A stretch of DNA of 8,459 bases from Lactobacillus sp. Its GTDB lineage: Bacteria; Pseudomonadota; Alphaproteobacteria; RF32; CAG-239. Position 1 is the first letter of the stretch; every line of letters begins with the position of its first letter. A program made the translations under genes and the position numbers. The notes below the pieces were generated by a model. That model did no database searches, had not been told where the DNA came from, and was given only the letters and a program-made list of their open reading frames with translations. Positions 5,085 to 8,459 of the stretch are shown here, piece by piece. The stretch is from the NCBI GenBank assembly GCA_031263385.1, contig JAISFX010000163.1, positions 1 through 8,459 on the forward strand, written 5' to 3'.

Positions 5085-6863
5085 TTACTCTACTCCGCGA
5101 TTATAAGCCTTCCTCTCCACATAATGAGTGTGCAAAAGCTCGTGCGATTTGTGCGATGCAGGCTCGCCTAGGAAGTCTGCATAAAGCTTCTTGATTGACT
5201 CATTTTGGTGTGAACGACGATGATCTTTGCCGGCATCTTCTGCTAACAACGCACCACCGCGAATTCTGCGGATTTCATCTGTAATACCGCGAGGCTTTGG
5301 CTGGTTAGGCAAAAGAGCCCTTGGCTGTCCACCACCGGCAACACATCCTCCTCGACAAGCCATAACCTCAATAAAGTGGTAAGGAGTTTCCTCGCCCTTA
5401 GCTTTAGCTTCACGAACACGTTGCAACACGGTCTCAACGTTTCCTGTGCCATGAGCCACTGCAATACGCACCTTATGCCCTGCCACGTCAACTTCGGCTT
5501 CTTTGATGCCTTCTAGGCCTTCAATGGCCTTAAAGTTAATATCCTGAAGCTCTTGTCCGGTAACAAAGAAATAAGCCGTACGAAGCGCCGCAGTCATCAC
5601 ACCGCCGGTTGTGCCAAAGATTGTACCCGCACCGGTATATTCGCCTAACGGATTATCCGCAGCCTCTTCCTCAAGCTCTCTAAAGCTAATGCCTGATTGC
5701 TTAATCATGCGTGAAAGCTCGCGTGTTGTTAATGACACATCCACATCTTGGAAGCCCGATGCCCTCATCTCTTCACTACGCACGATTTCCCACTTTTTAG
5801 CAGTACAAGGCATAATAGAAACCACTCTAATTTTAGAAGGGTCAATACCTGCTTTCTGTGCATAATAGGTCTTAGCCATTGTTCCAACCATAGACTGAGG
5901 AGACTTACAGCTTGAGAAATAAGGTATCATATCATGGTGATATTTCTCTAACAAATCCACCCAAGCAGGGCAGCAGCTTGTCACCAACGGAAGCGTCTCT
6001 GGCGCTTTAGTAAATCTGCTTACAAACTCAGTAGCTTCTTCCATAATGGTAAGGTCTGCACCAAAGTTTGTATCAAACACCTTGTCAAAACCAAGCTTAC
6101 GAAGTGCCGAATAAATCTTTCCGGTAACATTAGTTCCAAACTCATAGCCAAAGTCCTCGCCAAGAGCCACTCGAACCGCTGGCGCAATCTGCACCACCAC
6201 ATGAAGCTCTGGGTCATTAATCATTTCCCAAACAGCCCTGTCCTCGTCGTACTCAACAATAGCGCCTGTCGGACAGTGAGCTGAACATTGACCGCATTTG
6301 ATACATGGGCTTTCCGCCAGCTTAATCCCGCCGGCACCTGCAATTTGTGTATCAATACCACGGTTCAAAAAGCTCAACGCCCAAACATTTTGCTGGCTTT
6401 GACAAACTTCAACACAACGCCCGCAAGTAATGCACTTTGCAGGGTCTAAAACTATTGCCTTAGTTGAATCATCAATATCTTTTACCTTAGTAATGTTAGG
6501 CAGCTTTGCCTCTCTGATACCAAAGTCCTGAACAATGTCTTGCAGTTCGCAGTTTCCTGAACGAATACAGGTCAAACAAGTGTTTGGGTGGTTGCTCAAA
6601 ATCAACTCCAACACTGTTTTTCTAACGCTAACCAGCTCAGGGTCAGAAGTAATAATCTCCATATTCTCGGCAATTGGCGTACAGCAAGAACGTAGAATTC
6701 TGCCGTTTACCTTAACAATGCAAAGTCCGCAACCGGCACTTGGGTCAACATCAGGGTGCTTACACAGTGTCGGGATATCAACCTTAATCTGTCTAGCCGC
6801 CTCAAGAATAGATGTTCCTGCAGGAGCTTCAACTTCAATATTATCAATTTTTAATTTAACCAT
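5085..6863 (-). CDS. hydA: [FeFe]-hydrogenase catalytic subunit HydA
   Basis: HydA makes or oxidises H2 at the H-cluster. The 592-residue protein has the full modular layout of the CpI-like group. A [2Fe-2S] domain comes first (Cys34, 45, 48, 60 or 61). A His-Cys3 [4Fe-4S] site (His92, Cys96, 99, 105) follows, then two ferredoxin clusters (Cys144/147/150/154 and Cys187/190/193/197). The H-cluster domain has all three signatures: TSCCPAW (295-301), MPCTAKKWE (351-359) and MACRGGCVAGGGQP (501-514). Likely ligands are Cys298, 353, 503 and 507, with Cys297 as the proton-transfer cysteine. The C-terminus carries the small-subunit-like stretch ending in SHELLHTHY. No signal peptide is present, so the enzyme is cytoplasmic. 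It lacks the extra C-terminal [2Fe-2S] domain of some bifurcating HydA. It starts 12 bases after the NuoF-like gene with an excellent ribosome binding site. Maturases HydEFG are not in the window. Confidence 0.96.
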   Translation of the reverse strand: MVKLKIDNIEVEAPAGTSILEAARQIKVDIPTLCKHPDVDPSAGCGLCIVKVNGRILRSCCTPIAENMEIITSDPELVSVRKTVLELILSNHPNTCLTCIRSGNCELQDIVQDFGIREAKLPNITKVKDIDDSTKAIVLDPAKCITCGRCVEVCQSQQNVWALSFLNRGIDTQIAGAGGIKLAESPCIKCGQCSAHCPTGAIVEYDEDRAVWEMINDPELHVVVQIAPAVRVALGEDFGYEFGTNVTGKIYSALRKLGFDKVFDTNFGADLTIMEEATEFVSRFTKAPETLPLVTSCCPAWVDLLEKYHHDMIPYFSSCKSPQSMVGTMAKTYYAQKAGIDPSKIRVVSIMPCTAKKWEIVRSEEMRASGFQDVDVSLTTRELSRMIKQSGISFRELEEEAADNPLGEYTGAGTIFGTTGGVMTAALRTAYFFVTGQELQDINFKAIEGLEGIKEAEVDVAGHKVRIAVAHGTGNVETVLQRVREAKAKGEETPYHFIEVMACRGGCVAGGGQPRALLPNQPKPRGITDEIRRIRGGALLAEDAGKDHRRSHQNESIKKLYADFLGEPASHKSHELLHTHYVERKAYNRGVE

Positions 6864-6870
6864 TTCTTGA

Positions 6871-6878
6871 ACCTCCTA
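6871..6878 (-). promoter_or_regulatory. hydA ribosome binding site fused with the hydB stop codon
   Basis: On the minus strand TAGGAGGT contains both the TAG stop of the upstream gene (6876-6878) and the Shine-Dalgarno AGGAGGT of hydA (6871-6877), seven bases before its ATG. Ribosomes finishing hydB would stop on the hydA initiation site, which suggests translational coupling and matched subunit levels. Confidence 0.8.
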
Positions 6879-8459
6879 TTTCTTCATTTTATCTTGATAT
6901 TCTTGTGGGAAGAACTCTATTGTTGAAAGCACCGGGTTAGGAGCAGTCTGCCCCAATCCGCAAAGAGATGCCTTTTGCATTGCTGTTGCAATTGTCTGCA
7001 AGTTCTCTAAGTCTTTCGGTGTTCCCCTGCCTCTTTTGAACTTATCCAAAAGAATAAGCATCTGCTTGCCGCCAATTCGGCACGGCGCGCATTTTCCGCA
7101 AGATTCATCAACTGTAAAATCTAAATAGAAGTGAGCAATATCTACCATGTTAGAACTATCGTCCATAACAATCATACCGCCCGAGCCCATAATAGAGCCC
7201 ACGCTTTTCAAGCATTCATAACAAACCGGCAAATCAAGCTTTTCAAGAGGAATCACACCCCCGGAAGGGCCTCCGGTCTGTACTGCTTTAAGAGTTTTAC
7301 CCTCAGGAACTCCGCCTCCAATAACATTAACAATGTCATTAATCGGTGTTCCCATAGGCACTTCAATCAAGCCTGAATGTTCAACTTGGCCTGTCAACGC
7401 AAACACTTTTGTTCCCTTAGATGTCTCTGTTCCAAAAGAGCTAAACCAGTCAGCACCTTTAAGAATAATCGCAGGAACGTTTGCCAAAGTCTCAACGTTA
7501 TTAACGCAAGATGGCTTGCCCCAAATACCGTGGTCTGTAGGGTATGGAGGACGCGGACGTGGTGTGCCTCGGTTGCCCTCGATTGAGCGGATAAGAGCTG
7601 TTTCCTCACCACACACGAAAGCACCTGCACCAAGCCTAACCTCAATATTGAAAGAGAAATTGCTGCCCATAATATTCTTACCCAGCAACATATTCTTCTT
7701 ACAATCCTTGATAGCTTTTTCAACTCTTTCCACCGCCAAAGGATATTCTGCACGGATATAAAACCAGCCTTCGGTTGCCCCGATAGCATAAGCTCCAATC
7801 ATCATGCCTTCAATAACCTCATGCGGGTTGCCTTCTAAGATACTTCTGTCCATATACGCTCCGGGGTCTCCCTCGTCGCCGTTACAGATAATAAACTTTT
7901 CATCAACTGTCGGAACTGATGCCGCAATCTGCCATTTCATACCGGTTGAGAAACCGCCGCCGCCTCTTCCACGAAGCCCAGACTTTTTCATCTCTTCGAC
8001 AACCTCTTCCGGCTTCATGGTTTTTAAGACTTTTTGCAACGCCAAATAACCGCCATGAGCAATATATTCGTGCAAATCCTCAGGGTCGATATGTCCGGCA
8101 TCTTTCAATACCACTTTCTCTTGGCGTGTAAAAAACGGCAAATCCAACGACAACATATATTTCTCAAGATTAGCAGACAAATTAAAGCCCTCGTTTTCGC
8201 CAACTTTAAGCGCCGGCAAAACGTGGTCTTTCATAATTTCTTCCATATTTTCTGCAGTAAGCATTTTATACAAAACATCTTTCTGCCCTTTAATCTCGAT
8301 TCTAACCAACGGCCCTTGAGCACAAAGCCCCATACATCCCGTAGGCACAATTCTGATAACTTCCTGCAAGCTGTTTTCTTCAATAACCCTTTTCATCACA
8401 TCAATAATCGGGTCACTTCCTGAAGATATACATCCTGTAGAATGACAGCAATAAATATT
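6876..8459 (-). CDS. hydB: NuoF-like NADH/FMN subunit of an NAD-linked [FeFe]-hydrogenase, HydB type (partial, N-terminus beyond right edge)
   Basis: This subunit passes electrons between NAD(H) and HydA. The frame is open to the right edge, so 527 residues are visible and the true start is outside. The GTG (8397-8399) and ATG (8394-8396) inside the frame are internal, because codons upstream of them still encode family sequence: CCHSTGCISSG, then VPTGCMGLCAQGPLV, a thioredoxin-like [2Fe-2S] domain. The NuoF core follows: GLRGRGGGGF (from 7979) and CNGDEGDPGAYMDR (from 7886) for NADH and FMN, then CGEETALIRSIEGNRGTPRPRPP. SCGKCAPCR (about 7103-7077) plus a later Cys in SLCGLGQTAPNP form the [4Fe-4S] N3-type cluster. 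The protein ends 27 residues after that last Cys, without the two-cluster ferredoxin domain seen in Thermotoga-type HydB. The stop overlaps the hydA ribosome binding site. Plain complex I NuoF is excluded by the fused [2Fe-2S] domain and the hydA neighbour. Confidence 0.93.
   Translation of the reverse strand, partial: NIYCCHSTGCISSGSDPIIDVMKRVIEENSLQEVIRIVPTGCMGLCAQGPLVRIEIKGQKDVLYKMLTAENMEEIMKDHVLPALKVGENEGFNLSANLEKYMLSLDLPFFTRQEKVVLKDAGHIDPEDLHEYIAHGGYLALQKVLKTMKPEEVVEEMKKSGLRGRGGGGFSTGMKWQIAASVPTVDEKFIICNGDEGDPGAYMDRSILEGNPHEVIEGMMIGAYAIGATEGWFYIRAEYPLAVERVEKAIKDCKKNMLLGKNIMGSNFSFNIEVRLGAGAFVCGEETALIRSIEGNRGTPRPRPPYPTDHGIWGKPSCVNNVETLANVPAIILKGADWFSSFGTETSKGTKVFALTGQVEHSGLIEVPMGTPINDIVNVIGGGVPEGKTLKAVQTGGPSGGVIPLEKLDLPVCYECLKSVGSIMGSGGMIVMDDSSNMVDIAHFYLDFTVDESCGKCAPCRIGGKQMLILLDKFKRGRGTPKDLENLQTIATAMQKASLCGLGQTAPNPVLSTIEFFPQEYQDKMKK

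Noticed and set aside
6535..6870. 111-codon plus-strand open frame opposite the start of hydA
   Set aside because: It is antisense to the conserved [2Fe-2S] and His-Cys3 domains, and its product is low-complexity serine/isoleucine sequence without motifs.
7333..7798. Long overlapping open frames on both strands inside hydB (142 and 134 codons)
   Set aside because: The NuoF reading frame is continuous and carries all expected motifs through this stretch. The other frames are by-products of its codon use.
8394..8399. GTG/ATG inside the hydB frame as its true start
   Set aside because: Upstream codons to the edge still encode the CCHSTGC part of the thioredoxin-like [2Fe-2S] domain, so the gene starts outside the window.
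1..8459. tRNA, rRNA, CRISPR array, insertion sequence or prophage genes
   Set aside because: No cloverleaf, regularly spaced direct repeats, transposase or phage motifs were seen by eye; a covariance-model scan could still find a small RNA in 921-1286.

Overview
The window looks like a chromosomal piece of an AT-leaning, fermentative bacterium, most likely an alphaproteobacterium. The main lineage clues are the HIT protein (PWLILVPR ... WPxxxWG pattern) and the fabD-fabG pair. The [FeFe]-hydrogenase points to an anaerobic or oxygen-limited, perhaps gut-associated, relative of that class. This assignment is inference from protein style; no rRNA or marker tree is available here.

Left part (1-1286, minus-strand genes): the N-terminal membrane domain of an FtsK-type DNA translocase runs off the left edge. 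It is preceded by a HIT-domain gene that has lost its catalytic histidine. A 366-base divergent intergenic region (921-1286) with candidate promoters and small inverted repeats separates these from the plus-strand genes. Middle-left (1287-3091, plus): fabD and fabG, two steps of type II fatty acid synthesis, end at a clear intrinsic terminator. acpP, the gene often found next, is absent.

Middle (3093-4560, plus): two tandem, diverged nucleoside-monophosphate-kinase paralogs of the short-LID adenylate kinase fold. Each has its own terminator and a TTGACT promoter placed directly against the upstream terminator's T-run, and neither has a Shine-Dalgarno sequence. Convergent to them is a Nudix hydrolase (4559-4969, minus).

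Right part (5085-8459, minus): a NuoF-like NADH/FMN subunit, cut by the right edge, is tightly coupled to a catalytic [FeFe]-hydrogenase subunit with a full set of Fe-S domains. Together they would exchange electrons between NAD(H) and protons/H2 in the cytoplasm. Both subunits lack the extra C-terminal Fe-S domains of the classic bifurcating HydAB, so a simple NADH-linked enzyme is a reasonable hypothesis. The Nudix gene follows 115 bases downstream, behind a very stable hairpin, and may be cotranscribed.

No RNA genes, CRISPR arrays, insertion sequences or phage genes were recognised. The least ordinary features are the tandem kinase units, the HIT protein with a missing nucleophile, the 7-base repeat at the start of ftsK, and the reduced NAD-linked hydrogenase in an apparent alphaproteobacterium.
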